Below, piece by piece: positions 1-9,488 of a stretch of DNA of 64,000 nt. Each line of letters starts with the position of its first letter. Position 1 is the stretch's first letter. This DNA is from an uncultured Rhodopila sp. (GTDB lineage Bacteria > Pseudomonadota > Alphaproteobacteria > Acetobacterales > Acetobacteraceae). The DNA lies in assembly GCA_903932145.1 (NCBI GenBank), contig CAIZFE010000035.1, positions 245,964 to 309,963 of the forward strand. The letters run 5' to 3'. The position numbers were made by a program, and so were the translations under genes. Below the pieces are notes generated by a model that was given only the letters and a program-made list of their open reading frames with translations, was not told the DNA's origin and did not search any database.

Positions 1-2
1 TG

Positions 3-896
3 CTGTCGGCTAACGTACTGGGGGAGACTCGACCTCGTTTGCTGGTACAAGATGACATCCCTGAATGGCATCTGGCCATGCTGAGTGTCCAATTTGGCCT
101 CACACGCGAAGATTTCATATTTTTTGAGCCCCAGGCTGAGCGCATATTGCTCCACCAAGCCATCGTGCCTACGCTGCTCTCACGGCCGGATGGGTTCCTT
201 CCAGCGACGCAGGACAGCATCCTTGCGGGGATCACCGCCTGCAAGCGCGTTAGTGGCAGGCACCTACCTACACGGCTTTACCTTTCCCGAAGCCTGTTTC
301 GTGGCAGCCATACACGTGCCCGAGAGTTTATCGGAGAACATCTAATCTCTCGAATAGCCGCGGACGAATTTGGATTTACCATCGTGAGTCCTGAACAACT
401 TGCTTGGCCCGAGCAGGTCTCCCTTTTCGCCAGCGCCACGGCCATTGTTGGCGAGTTCGGCTCCGCCCTGCACGCTGCCATGTACAGCCAGCAGGGCACC
501 CGGATACTTTCGATCGGAATTGGTAATATAACGCAATCTTACATTGCCGCACTCTGCGGCCACGATATGGCCTATCTTCGAGTTTCCGGTCAGTTAAGCC
601 AGCGCTTCTCCGTCGATGCTACCGAATTCCGCGAAATCATGGCCGCTCACTTCGGCGAACAGCCCCCGTTGGCTGGCCTTCAACCGGCTCGATGGCCGAT
701 GGTCGAAACGGCATCTTTCTACTGGCCAACAGAAAGCTCTAGACCACCGCCAAGGCCGCCAACCGATGTGCCGACAGATTTCGACGACGAGGCATACCTG
801 CGGATGAATGCGGATGTACGCGAGTTTGGCATGGATCCGCGGGTCCACTATCTCCACCACGGGTGGCATGAAAAACGCCGATGGAAGGCTGAGTGA
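3..896 (+). CDS. GT61 (DUF563) family glycosyltransferase, 5' end cut by window edge
   Basis: The frame is open from the first bases of the window, so the N-terminus lies upstream; the first possible internal start is a TTG at 39. The middle of the protein reads like the GT61 fold: a segment with REFIGEHL, then FGFTIVSPEQL, EQVSLFASA and VGEFGSALHAAMY, matching the FG-x-V-x-PE...F and G-x-G-A-x-x-N-x-F landmarks of these nucleotide-sugar transferases. The C-terminus carries a short aromatic repeat (DDEAYLRMNADV ... HYLHHGWHEKRRW) also found in the FkbM protein and the 988-aa transferase nearby. A role in surface polysaccharide assembly is inferred. The stop is 26 bases before the preferred start of the next gene on the same strand, suggesting an operon. 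Confidence 0.75.
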   Translation: MSANVLGETRPRLLVQDDIPEWHLAMLSVQFGLTREDFIFFEPQAERILLHQAIVPTLLSRPDGFLPATQDSILAGITACKRVSGRHLPTRLYLSRSLFRGSHTRAREFIGEHLISRIAADEFGFTIVSPEQLAWPEQVSLFASATAIVGEFGSALHAAMYSQQGTRILSIGIGNITQSYIAALCGHDMAYLRVSGQLSQRFSVDATEFREIMAAHFGEQPPLAGLQPARWPMVETASFYWPTESSRPPPRPPTDVPTDFDDEAYLRMNADVREFGMDPRVHYLHHGWHEKRRWKAE

Positions 897-922
897 CATC
901 CGCTTTGTTAAAAGGGACGCGT

Positions 923-1654
923 ATGCTCCGATTCAAACACTCCGGGAAGCTCGGCGATATTATCTGGAGCTTGCCCTTCGTAAGAAGCCTCGGGGGCGGG
1001 ATTTTGTTTGTCGCCATTGACGACCACGGGAGAAATCTTGACGAACACGGTAAACCGGCGCCCGGTTTAACGATGAACGATTTTGCCAGCATTCAACCAT
1101 TTCTTTTGCAGCAATCTTATCTGATTGCCGTGGAAAAATTTTCCGGCGAGGCGGTGGATTATGATCTCGATCAGTTTCGTACAAACCGTGGTCACCTTAC
1201 TTTCAACCTCGTCGACAACTATTTTTATGCTTTTGGTCAAACACCGCCAGACCGGATCGCCTACGATCCCTGGCTGCTGACCGATGCTGCATCCCCAACC
1301 CAACGGAAGATCATCATTAGTCGTACCGAGCGCTATCTGATCAATACGCCGTTGCACAATCAGTTCTATGATCGGTTGATCTCCCGAGGCCTGTCAGCCC
1401 AGGGCATATTTATCGGCTTACCAGCTGAGCATGCTGCATTCCAGTCCGAATTCGCCATCGAAATGCCACTTCTGCCGCCGTCCGATATCGCCACCATTGC
1501 CGCGGCGGTGCGCGATTGCGATCTGTGGGTAGGCAATGAGAATATGATCGGCGCTATCGCCGAAGGATTCAAAAAAACCTGCGTGCGCGAAATCCGTAAA
1601 GACAGAGAAGAGCTAAACTGTGTTTTTGATCGTGCCAATCTATTTTATATATAG
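923..1654 (+). CDS. GT9/heptosyltransferase-like protein
   Basis: A 243-aa protein beginning with RFKHSGKLGDIIWSLPFVRSLG, which matches the start of ADP-heptose:LPS heptosyltransferase-like (GT9) folds, where a GD-x-(I/L)-x-(S/T)-LP loop opens the first Rossmann domain. Near the C-terminus AAAVRDCDLWVGNENMIGAIAE resembles the GT9 segment that contacts the nucleotide sugar. The ATG at 923 is chosen because AAAAGGGA lies just upstream; a GTG at 893 would overlap the previous gene and add 10 residues. It is shorter than classic heptosyltransferases (about 320-350 aa), so it may be a reduced member. Base composition looks more AT-rich than most of the window. Substrate is unknown. Confidence 0.55.
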   Translation: MLRFKHSGKLGDIIWSLPFVRSLGGGILFVAIDDHGRNLDEHGKPAPGLTMNDFASIQPFLLQQSYLIAVEKFSGEAVDYDLDQFRTNRGHLTFNLVDNYFYAFGQTPPDRIAYDPWLLTDAASPTQRKIIISRTERYLINTPLHNQFYDRLISRGLSAQGIFIGLPAEHAAFQSEFAIEMPLLPPSDIATIAAAVRDCDLWVGNENMIGAIAEGFKKTCVREIRKDREELNCVFDRANLFYI

Positions 1655-1698
1655 GCGTTATTATCTGCGGTTTTGAAACGCAGTCTATATGGGGCCGC

Positions 1699-1721
1699 CC
1701 GAACACATATCGAGTGTTCGG
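1699..1721 (+). terminator. Hairpin downstream of the GT9-like gene
   Basis: An 8-bp perfect inverted repeat (CCGAACAC / GTGTTCGG) with a 7-base loop lies 45 bases after the stop of the GT9-like gene. There is no clear T tract, so a rho-independent terminator is only possible. The rest of 1655-1882 shows no gene. Confidence 0.35.
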
Positions 1722-1882
1722 AAGCCCGCTTGGGGCCGTCTGGGGAAAGATTCGCCTCGTTAACTGCGCACGACAAAGGGGACCCGATTCATTCCTTCAG
1801 ACCAATTCGGGAGTGTCAGTCGTCACGATTACTGCTGAATGCCGCCTCCTTTTGTTAGGATCCCCCCGACAGGAAGTTGCGT

Positions 1883-2842
1883 TTACCGATACCGTCGCCC
1901 TTCGCGCCAGCCCCAGCCGAGATAGTGCGTACCCGGATCTATGCCGCTCAATCTCACGTCTCGATGCAGCGCCAGATAAACATCTGCGTTAAAGGCCTCC
2001 GGTAGTTGCTGCGGTGGCTTTGTCAATTGTTCTATCACCTGACGAGGGTCATCAAGCCGATTGGCCCCTTCATTTGGCAAAGCGAGCAGGTTATATCCGC
2101 CAATATCGGCAACGGTGTATCCCTGCCCCTCAAGCCATTCGCTTAACGGATTGAGCCCGCACTTCAGATATTCGGCGAAAATGATCGGTTTATTGAGGCG
2201 GATAGTGTCACGCGCGCCATCAAGGACATCAATCTCCATTCCTTCTACATCGATCTTGATGATCGATACCTTAGGCAACGACATGGAGTCGATCGTTATC
2301 AAAGGCACAAATTCCGGGTCCTGTCCCATCCTGCGGTCCTGGGACAAGCGCTCACGCTGCTCGGTGCCAAACTCCACACTACCGAATGACAGAGGGCGAG
2401 TGTAGTCAAACGCGGGCAGCTCAAGTTTGCCAGACTCTCGCCCGACACAAGCGTTAACGCAGACCACATTGAGCAACCCGTTTAGCGCAACGCTACCGGC
2501 CAACATGTTGAAGATGATTCGCTGACCTTCGAAGCAATATACCCGACCGCGTTCGCCTATTGCGTGACCTAGTGCGACTGCGAAAAAGCCAACATTTGCC
2601 CCGACATCTAGGAACACGCAGCGGTCACCGAGGCGCCGTGCCAAGTCGGACAATATTCGGATTTCGTCAAATCCCAGCGGCCTGCCGGTTTGGATCGCCG
2701 GCCATCCTTGTCCAGCATCCAGCCGGTGCAAGATCATCGGCCCGTAGGCCGTCTCCGCCACGATCGTGAATGGGATACGGTCTGTGATATTTCCGGCTGG
2801 CACGTTCGCTCTCCAGGTGGTAACGCTAACATGATACCCCAA
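1883..2842 (-). CDS. FkbM family methyltransferase with C-terminal aromatic repeat
   Basis: The SAM-binding motif VFLDVGANVGFFAVALG (about residue 75), the acidic VYCFEGQ strand and the IIKIDVEGMEIDVLDGA block are diagnostic of FkbM-type O-methyltransferases, which commonly methylate sugars of surface glycans. The last 35 residues (FNADVYLALHRDV ... HYLGWGWREGRRY) repeat the motif seen at the end of the GT61 protein at 3-896 and in tandem in the glycosyltransferase at 6509-9475. The start is a TTG with AAGGA eight bases upstream; a GTG at 2803 is the alternative. It is convergent with the two genes before it. Likely modifies the same polysaccharide as its neighbours (inference). Confidence 0.8.
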   Translation of the reverse strand: MGYHVSVTTWRANVPAGNITDRIPFTIVAETAYGPMILHRLDAGQGWPAIQTGRPLGFDEIRILSDLARRLGDRCVFLDVGANVGFFAVALGHAIGERGRVYCFEGQRIIFNMLAGSVALNGLLNVVCVNACVGRESGKLELPAFDYTRPLSFGSVEFGTEQRERLSQDRRMGQDPEFVPLITIDSMSLPKVSIIKIDVEGMEIDVLDGARDTIRLNKPIIFAEYLKCGLNPLSEWLEGQGYTVADIGGYNLLALPNEGANRLDDPRQVIEQLTKPPQQLPEAFNADVYLALHRDVRLSGIDPGTHYLGWGWREGRRYR

Positions 2843-3120
2843 CCGTTCGATCCTTGGAACCGCTAGTTATAGGGCTGAATGCCTTTTGACCGAGCGTCCT
2901 TTCCTTCATTTGCGACGACGAACGACCGTTGGCTGTTTGGCATGTAACGCTGGTGGCCGAAGAGACACCGCATCGCGATTATCCGCCGCGGAACCCTTGC
3001 GACGGCCTATAGCGATGCTATCGTTGGCTGCGCTATTCGACGTGCCCGGGCTGATTTTGAAAGACCGTGATCGTTGACTGGCGTGCAAAAAGTCATGATT
3101 TCGTTCGGAGTTTCGATGGT

Positions 3121-4290
3121 ATGCGCCTGAACGAGTTGCTTTTCGTCGCAGTCGCGCCGCTGATCGCCGTCGGGTGGGGCTTGGCGGACGAATTACCGGT
3201 GGCCACCGTCAAGCTGCCCATCTCCCAAACCGTCCACGTCGCCGAGTTCGGCGCAAAATGTGACGGCACCGCAGACGATACGGTAGCGATGCGGAACGCC
3301 GCGAGCGCAATTCCGCTTTCAGGGGCTGTTCTGCAATTTCCGAGCGGCGTCTGCGTAATGCACGGCACGATTTACCTGAAGTCGCACACTCATGTCCTGG
3401 GCGATCGAACGACCCTGCTTGCCGCTGCTCCCTGGAAGGCGGACTACCTATATGGCTACGCCTTCATGGAGAATGCCCATTACAATGCGATCACAATCAT
3501 GGACAAAGACATTTCTGTCAAAGGAATGACCTTCGATTATGGAACTTTCGCTCCTTTCATCGCCCCGGCTGGGGGAAAACACGCTGTCCGTTTCATAAAG
3601 GCACGAAACACCGTGGTCGAATCCAATGTGTTCCTACTTCGAGGGGCGGAGGATGCCGTAGCTGGCCTTGGCGTCGACAACATGCGCGTGCAGGGTAACT
3701 CAGCCTACGAGTTTGGCAATTGCGCTTATGATTTTTGGGCAGCCCCAACGAACGTCCAGGTCATTGGCAATTACGCTGAGACCGAAAAGTCCGCGCAAAT
3801 GGTCAATTTCAATCCAGAGCGGGATAACTGGGATAATTCAGGCGCGGTGGCAAGAGGCCTGGTAGTGGCCGACAACACCCTGGTTGTGACAGGCGCACAG
3901 GCGGTTTCCAGCATGATCGAGCCCTTGGGGCCGAAAACGTCGGTTCGCGATGTCACAATAACAGGAAATCGGTTTCATAATGCCTTTTTGGCAATGCGAG
4001 GCGACGTCGCCGACGCGAAGATTCATGACAATATTTTTTCTGACATCGCTGGTCCTTGGTCGGTGTTCGCGACTTATCCTCACTGGGGCGGCGCTGGGGA
4101 AGCGATTGAGTTCTCACGAAATGTGATCGTAAATCCTCAATCGCGACCGCCGGAAGTTGGCGTAATAAGAATGGAGTCTGCTCACTCGGCCGTTACGGAT
4201 AATGTTGTAATTGGATCATCTTACAAAGCCGGAAAGATATATCATGGCCCATTCTCCGGGCACGAGGAAGGAAATATCTTCCGCGATTAA
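3121..4290 (+). CDS. Exported pectate-lyase-like right-handed beta-helix protein
   Basis: The protein starts with a signal-peptide-like segment (MRLNELLFVAVAPLIAVGWGLA), then AEFGAKCDGTADDTVAMRNA, the conserved opening of Pectate_lyase_3/pectin-lyase-fold proteins (FGA-x-GDG-x-x-DDT). The remainder has many short repeats with N ladders (VVESNVFLL, MRVQGNSAYEFGN, VTITGNRFHN, AKIHDNIFSD), as expected of parallel beta-helix coils. The ATG at 3121 is preferred over an in-frame start at 3067 because it gives a clean signal peptide. Such proteins cleave or epimerise acidic polysaccharides; the catalytic residues cannot be assigned by eye. Its location among glycan genes suggests it trims an exopolysaccharide. 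Confidence 0.7.
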   Translation: MRLNELLFVAVAPLIAVGWGLADELPVATVKLPISQTVHVAEFGAKCDGTADDTVAMRNAASAIPLSGAVLQFPSGVCVMHGTIYLKSHTHVLGDRTTLLAAAPWKADYLYGYAFMENAHYNAITIMDKDISVKGMTFDYGTFAPFIAPAGGKHAVRFIKARNTVVESNVFLLRGAEDAVAGLGVDNMRVQGNSAYEFGNCAYDFWAAPTNVQVIGNYAETEKSAQMVNFNPERDNWDNSGAVARGLVVADNTLVVTGAQAVSSMIEPLGPKTSVRDVTITGNRFHNAFLAMRGDVADAKIHDNIFSDIAGPWSVFATYPHWGGAGEAIEFSRNVIVNPQSRPPEVGVIRMESAHSAVTDNVVIGSSYKAGKIYHGPFSGHEEGNIFRD

Positions 4291-4343
4291 CACAACCTCC
4301 ACCAACAGATGCACAACACAATATGGATATTGTGCCGCTTCCG

Positions 4344-5390
4344 CTATGCTGTGATCCGCGCCAGGGCTGCGGCGGTCGATATTCGTGTCGTCGGAACCTT
4401 GGTCAGGCCTGCCAGATCCAACTGATCGAGAGGAAACGCCTGGTGCGCCGGATGGCCAAAGGCAATTCCCTGAGGATGATGCACCACGGCGCGCCCCTCT
4501 GTCATGTCCTGCTCCCAAGTCGCCATCTCAGGAAACGGTTTCGACGGGTGGAAGAATACGTGCTGATGATAGACCCGCACGCCCACCGGAGCCGTGTGAA
4601 ATACGAAACTATGACGAGTCCGTGATGGGTCCTTGATCGACGTGCCGCTGTGCGGCAACTGTGGGTGCCAGATCAGACAGTCACCTGCTGACGCATGTAC
4701 GCGCTTCGCCTGGTAACCACGCTCCCAACATCGATCGACCACCCGCTTCTGATATTCGTTCCAACCTTCCTCGTCGAGCTGCGGGATCGCGTCAAGCGAA
4801 CCGTAAAGCCTTGTCGCCATCGCCTCACGATCCAGTTCGCCGGCCAGATGGCCGCCCGGAATCACCTCCAGGCAGCCATTGTCGTCCCCCGTGTCTTCCA
4901 GATACAATGTATTGCCAAAGTAGTTGTATTCTGGCCGGGTGCAAAACACGGGCGTGTCGCGATGGAACGGCTGTTCCGAGCCGCGTTCGTAATATAAGGA
5001 CGTGTATAGAGACGCTGGCCGGCCGAAAAAGAAATCCTGGACCTCCAGTAGCAGTTTATTGCGCGTAAACAACTGCGTCATGATCGGCAGCGCAACATGT
5101 AAATTCGTGAAGCGCGGCAGGATACCGCGGTTGGAGCGGTATTTGTCGAAGGTTGCGGCATTTTGGCGATAGAACCGCTCAAACTGGGCAATCACCTCCT
5201 TACAATGTTCACGGGGAAATACGTTCGGTATCACCGCGTAGCCCAATGTAACAATATCAATAGCATGGCGCATCGCCGGTTCGGACAGGTTTGAACGTAG
5301 GATCTGTTCAGCCGCATTTTCCTGCATATGGATGCCGAGGTTCACCCAGCCAGTGTGATCGCCGTCCATGCGCGAAGTTTCCCAATTCAT
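4344..5390 (-). CDS. Phytanoyl-CoA dioxygenase (PhyH) family Fe(II)/2-oxoglutarate oxygenase, copy 1
   Basis: The HxD metal motif appears in EQPFHRDTPVFCTRPEYNYF, and the distal histidine and arginine in LIWHPQLPHSGTSIKD...TRHSFVFHT, giving the facial triad of Fe(II)/2-oxoglutarate oxygenases of the PhyH family. The core is clearly homologous to the divergent gene at 5516-6436, sharing most residues around the metal site. A TTG at 5477 would extend the ORF; ATGs at 5390, 5369 and 5327 are alternatives, the last aligning best with the start of the paralogue. The substrate is unknown; PhyH enzymes hydroxylate lipids, sugars and amino-acid derivatives, and the glycan context makes a sugar or lipid modification plausible. 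Confidence 0.75.
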   Translation of the reverse strand: MNWETSRMDGDHTGWVNLGIHMQENAAEQILRSNLSEPAMRHAIDIVTLGYAVIPNVFPREHCKEVIAQFERFYRQNAATFDKYRSNRGILPRFTNLHVALPIMTQLFTRNKLLLEVQDFFFGRPASLYTSLYYERGSEQPFHRDTPVFCTRPEYNYFGNTLYLEDTGDDNGCLEVIPGGHLAGELDREAMATRLYGSLDAIPQLDEEGWNEYQKRVVDRCWERGYQAKRVHASAGDCLIWHPQLPHSGTSIKDPSRTRHSFVFHTAPVGVRVYHQHVFFHPSKPFPEMATWEQDMTEGRAVVHHPQGIAFGHPAHQAFPLDQLDLAGLTKVPTTRISTAAALARITA

Positions 5391-5515
5391 TGTAATAGGA
5401 TACTTAGTGTCCAACCGCAGTGTCCGCAACACGCGCGTCTGCTTCGGATCACGAGAACCTTGCGAAAGCCAACCCAACCACCCTACAACCGGCGAGTTTC
5501 TAACAAGGACACACC

Positions 5516-6436
5516 ATGCTGGGCCGGTTCCTTCAAAAGGACGCAGTCGCCGCTATCACCGCGCTGGACCTGCCCGACACGGTGAAACGCCATTGCGTCG
5601 AGGTCATCTGGAAGGGCTACACCGTCATCCCCGGTGCGATCCCGGCGGAACAGTGCGCCAGCCTCATCCGCGACTTCCGCGCGTTCGAGCAGCGGAACGA
5701 AGAGATTTTCGCCGCCAATCGCAACAAGGACGGGCACTATCCGCGCATCGTCAACCTGCACATGGCGTTCCCGCAACTGATCGACCTGTTCACCAAAAAT
5801 ACGCTGCATCTCGCGGTGTCCGACGCGTTGTTCGGTGGCCGGACCTCACTCTACACCTCCTTGTTTTATGAAACTGGTTCGCAACAGCCAATTCACCGCG
5901 ACACCCCGGTGTTCTGCACCCGGCCGGAATACCTTTATTTCGGCAATACGGTGTATCTGGAAGCCGCGAACGACGAAAATGGCTGCCTGGAGGTCATCGA
6001 AGGCGGCCATCTGACCGGCGAACTCGACCGCGAGTTGCTTGCGACGGAACATTACGGGGCGCTTGAGAAGGTCACGGCGCAGGATGACGCGATGTGGGTC
6101 ACCTATCAGGCCGGCGTCGTGCAACGCTGCGACAACAGGGGCCTGAAGACCACCCGGCTGCATGTCCAGCCCGGTGACACGCTGATCTGGCACCCGCAAT
6201 TGCCGCACGGGGGCAGCCCGATCAGGGACAAAAGCAAGACCCGCTTCAGCCTGGTCATGCACACAACGCCAGAGGGTGTGCCGGTCTATCATCAGGACGC
6301 GTTCTTCCGCCCCAACATGGCGTATTCGGAAACCGCGGGCTGGGCCTACCGTGATGTCGATGGGCGGAAGATCGTCGATCAGCAGGGCATTTCCTTTGGG
6401 CATGTCAACGACTATCCGTTAACCGCATTCCGCTGA
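5516..6436 (+). CDS. Phytanoyl-CoA dioxygenase (PhyH) family oxygenase, copy 2
   Basis: A 306-aa paralogue of the gene on the opposite strand. It keeps the HxD pair in QQPIHRDTPVFCTRPEY, the distal histidine in LIWHPQLPHGGSPIRD, and the 2-oxoglutarate-binding arginine region KTRFSLVMHTTPEG. An AAGGA ribosome site lies just before the ATG. The two copies are transcribed divergently from a shared intergenic region, which argues for local duplication and common control. It is followed 72 bases later by the large glycosyltransferase on the same strand, consistent with an operon acting on glycan or lipid. Substrate unknown. Confidence 0.8.
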   Translation: MLGRFLQKDAVAAITALDLPDTVKRHCVEVIWKGYTVIPGAIPAEQCASLIRDFRAFEQRNEEIFAANRNKDGHYPRIVNLHMAFPQLIDLFTKNTLHLAVSDALFGGRTSLYTSLFYETGSQQPIHRDTPVFCTRPEYLYFGNTVYLEAANDENGCLEVIEGGHLTGELDRELLATEHYGALEKVTAQDDAMWVTYQAGVVQRCDNRGLKTTRLHVQPGDTLIWHPQLPHGGSPIRDKSKTRFSLVMHTTPEGVPVYHQDAFFRPNMAYSETAGWAYRDVDGRKIVDQQGISFGHVNDYPLTAFR

Positions 6437-6508
6437 ATATCTGGGGACTCGGCACCCGGACCAACCGGTTGGCCGGCGCCTGTCCACCCACAAGCTCGGA
6501 GCGTATTC

Positions 6509-9475
6509 ATGTTTGGCGCGGCTGGCGACATTATCCGCCTGACAGGGCAGGAAACGATCGGCTGGGCGGTATTCGACCCGGACTGGTACCTGCGGACCTA
6601 TCCCGAGGTGCGGATGATCGTGTCCGCGAACGATCCCGACGCGGTTCTGCGGTTCTACCTGATCACCGGCCAGCAGATCGGCCACTCGCCCAACCCGTAT
6701 TTCGACGAAACGTGGTATCTCAGCGAGTATCCCGAAGCCGCCGCCGCCGTCAGTCAGGGCCAATACGCCTCCGGCTTCGATGAATATTGCCGAGCGGGCT
6801 ATGGCGGGCGGTCGCCGCATTGGCTGTACAACGACTATCTCTACCGCATATCGGGAGACGAACTGATCCACGAAACCCTGCGCGCACAGGGGTTCGCGAA
6901 CCGCTACGACCACTATCTGCGCCAGGGCAGCCGTCAGGGCCGGCTCGCGCACCTGCTGTTCGATCCGGCCTATTACCGTACCCGGCTCGACCCGGCCGAG
7001 GCACTTCTGGCGGACGAACAAGGGGCGTTTCAGCATTTCCTGCACCGCATCGCCGCGGGAACACCCGCGCCGCGCACGTCCTGGTATTTCGATCCGGTGT
7101 GGTATGCGCGCCACTACCCCGCGGTTGCCCGGCAAATCGGCACCACCGTGGTCTGCGCGCTGCATCACTACCTGACCAACCCGACCCCGGCCCGGTTCGA
7201 TCCGTTGCCGGACTTCAGCGAGGCCTTCTACCTCAGCCGCTATGCCGATATCGGCGCCGGCGTCGAAGCCGGCCGCGTGCGCAACGGCTACCAGCATTTT
7301 CTCAGCAACGGCGTGTTTGAACTGCGCTCACCCAACGACACCATCGATCTGCGCCACTATGTCTCGGCGCATGCCTCGGTCAGTGCCGATCTGGACGCCG
7401 GCCGCGCGCGCGATGCGTTCGCGCATGTGTTGGCGTTCGGCCAGACCGACGACCTGGAGCCAACCGCGATCGCGGACAGCCAGCAAGAGGAACGCGTGGC
7501 CAAGGCGCTGTTCCGCCGCAAGGCGCGGAACCTGCTGCCATTGTTCGCGCGGCATCCGCTCGATTTCACGTTCACCGGCAGCCCTGATGTTTCGGTAATA
7601 GTCGTGCTGCACAACAACTTTGACCTGACCATGCAGGCCTTGAATTCGTTGCGGCACAGCTTTCCCGGCGCCATCGAACTCATCCTGATCGATTCAGGGT
7701 CCGGCGACCAGACCCGGTTCATCGGCCGCACGGTGCATGGCGCGCAATTGGTGCGCTTCGACAGCAATATCGGCTTCGTTCGCGCGGCCAATGCCGGTGT
7801 TGCCTGCTCCACGGCACCGGTGGTGCTGTTCCTCAACAACGACCTGGAACTGGGACCGGACGCGGTCGTTCTCGCCGTCAAACGGCTGCTGTCTGATCCG
7901 CGGATTGGCGCGGTGGGTGGGAAAATCATGCGGACCCACGGCCGCCTGCACGAGGCCGGCGGCATCATTTGGCGTGATGGCGCCACGCTTGGCTACATGC
8001 GGGACGCGTCGCCCAGCGCGCCGGAGGCCAATTTCGTGCGCGATGTCGATTTCTGTTCCGGTGCTTTTTTGCTGGTGCGGGCCGATCTGCTGAAGCAACT
8101 GAATGGCTTCCTCGATGAGTATGCGCCTGCCTGGTACGAGGATGCGGACCTCTGTGCCCGCATATCCCGGGCAGGGTTCCGGGTCGTGTACGATCCGTCA
8201 GTGGTGGTGCATCATTACGGGTATGCCAATGCCGCGGCGGTGGGCGCGGCGCAGGCGCAATCGGATCGGTCCAGAAGCGTTTTCGTCCGCGAAAACAGAC
8301 ATTACCTGCGGTCACGCTATATCGCCGATCAGCGGACGACGATCTTCGCTCGGTCCGCATTGGTCGAACGCCATATTTTGTTCATCGAGGATCAGGTGCC
8401 GCTGCGGACCTGGGGGTCCGGCTTCGTCCGGTCCAACGACGTGCTGACGGTGATGGCGTCGTTGGGGTTCCGGGTCACGGTTTTCCCGATGTTCAGCAGC
8501 AGTTCGGACGTGGCTGCCATCTACGCCGACATACCCGAAACGGTGGAGGTCATGTATGATCGGTCGCTGGAGGATCTGTCGGAGTTTCTGGATAGCCGGG
8601 ACGGATACTACGAGACGATCTGGGTGGCGAGAACGCATAATCTGGACCGGATCAGGCCCATCGTAGAGCGCCATGTCGTCGGCAAAGGGCGGCCACCGCG
8701 AATTATTCTCGACACCGAGGCCGTCGCTTCGTTGCGCCTTGCGGCGCGGGCTGACCTGCTTGGGCAGACGTTCGACCTTGAAGCCGCCGCCGCCACCGAA
8801 CTCCAAAACGCGTCGTTTTGTCAGGATATTATTGCTGTCTCACCATCCGAGGCGCGATACTTGCGGTCGCTTGGCTTCTCCGATGTGTCGTTGCTGGGGC
8901 ATATCCGCGAGTTGGCGCTGACACCGAAGGATTTCGCCGAACGGCACGGCTTGCTGTTTGTTGGCGCCACCCATGACGTCGGCAGTCCCAATTATGACGG
9001 TCTGTGCTGGTTTGTTGATGAGGTTCTGCCGGCGGTTGAGCAGGAACTCGGGTATGAAACACGGCTTACGATCGTTGGCACGACCGCCAAGGGGGTGACC
9101 TTCGAGCGGTTTGAACATCATCCTCGTGTCACATTGAAAGGCGAGTTGGCTGATATCGGGTCGCTCTATAATGCGCATCGCGTGTTCATCGCCCCGACAC
9201 GATTTGCCGCCGGGGCACCGTACAAGGTGTATGAGGCGGCGTCCTTCGGCCTTCCAGTCGTTGCGACTGATCTTCTTTGTAACCAAATGGAATGGACAAG
9301 CGGGAGCGATATGCTGTGCTCCGGCGTGTCCGATCCCGCGCGGTTCGCCGCACATATCGTCAAATTGTATCGCGATGCGGAGTTGTGGCAGCGTATTCGT
9401 GCCAATGCCGCCGCCCGGATTCGGGCTGAGAACGGCCGGGATCAGTACGTTCGGGCGTTGCAGGCGGTCTTATGA
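6509..9475 (+). CDS. Multidomain glycosyltransferase: aromatic repeats + GT2 + GT4
   Basis: The 988-aa protein has three parts. Residues about 20-310 hold at least six copies of a short repeat (FDPDWYLRTYPEV, FDETWYLSEYPEA, FDPAYYRTRLD, FDPVWYARHYPAV, FSEAFYLSRYADI, IDLRHYVSAHASV). Residues about 355-610 are a GT2 domain: VSVIVVLHNN, a VRFDSNIGFVRAANAG strand, FLNNDLEL (the DxD-like metal site) and WYEDADLCARI. Residues about 810-985 form a GT4-like nucleotide-sugar domain: LLFVGATHD, SLYNAHRVFIAPTRFAAG and KVYEAASFGLPVVATD. GGAG precedes the ATG. It probably adds two different sugars to a surface polymer (inference). Confidence 0.85.
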   Translation: MFGAAGDIIRLTGQETIGWAVFDPDWYLRTYPEVRMIVSANDPDAVLRFYLITGQQIGHSPNPYFDETWYLSEYPEAAAAVSQGQYASGFDEYCRAGYGGRSPHWLYNDYLYRISGDELIHETLRAQGFANRYDHYLRQGSRQGRLAHLLFDPAYYRTRLDPAEALLADEQGAFQHFLHRIAAGTPAPRTSWYFDPVWYARHYPAVARQIGTTVVCALHHYLTNPTPARFDPLPDFSEAFYLSRYADIGAGVEAGRVRNGYQHFLSNGVFELRSPNDTIDLRHYVSAHASVSADLDAGRARDAFAHVLAFGQTDDLEPTAIADSQQEERVAKALFRRKARNLLPLFARHPLDFTFTGSPDVSVIVVLHNNFDLTMQALNSLRHSFPGAIELILIDSGSGDQTRFIGRTVHGAQLVRFDSNIGFVRAANAGVACSTAPVVLFLNNDLELGPDAVVLAVKRLLSDPRIGAVGGKIMRTHGRLHEAGGIIWRDGATLGYMRDASPSAPEANFVRDVDFCSGAFLLVRADLLKQLNGFLDEYAPAWYEDADLCARISRAGFRVVYDPSVVVHHYGYANAAAVGAAQAQSDRSRSVFVRENRHYLRSRYIADQRTTIFARSALVERHILFIEDQVPLRTWGSGFVRSNDVLTVMASLGFRVTVFPMFSSSSDVAAIYADIPETVEVMYDRSLEDLSEFLDSRDGYYETIWVARTHNLDRIRPIVERHVVGKGRPPRIILDTEAVASLRLAARADLLGQTFDLEAAAATELQNASFCQDIIAVSPSEARYLRSLGFSDVSLLGHIRELALTPKDFAERHGLLFVGATHDVGSPNYDGLCWFVDEVLPAVEQELGYETRLTIVGTTAKGVTFERFEHHPRVTLKGELADIGSLYNAHRVFIAPTRFAAGAPYKVYEAASFGLPVVATDLLCNQMEWTSGSDMLCSGVSDPARFAAHIVKLYRDAELWQRIRANAAARIRAENGRDQYVRALQAVL

Positions 9476-9488
9476 CTTGAAACGCGGA

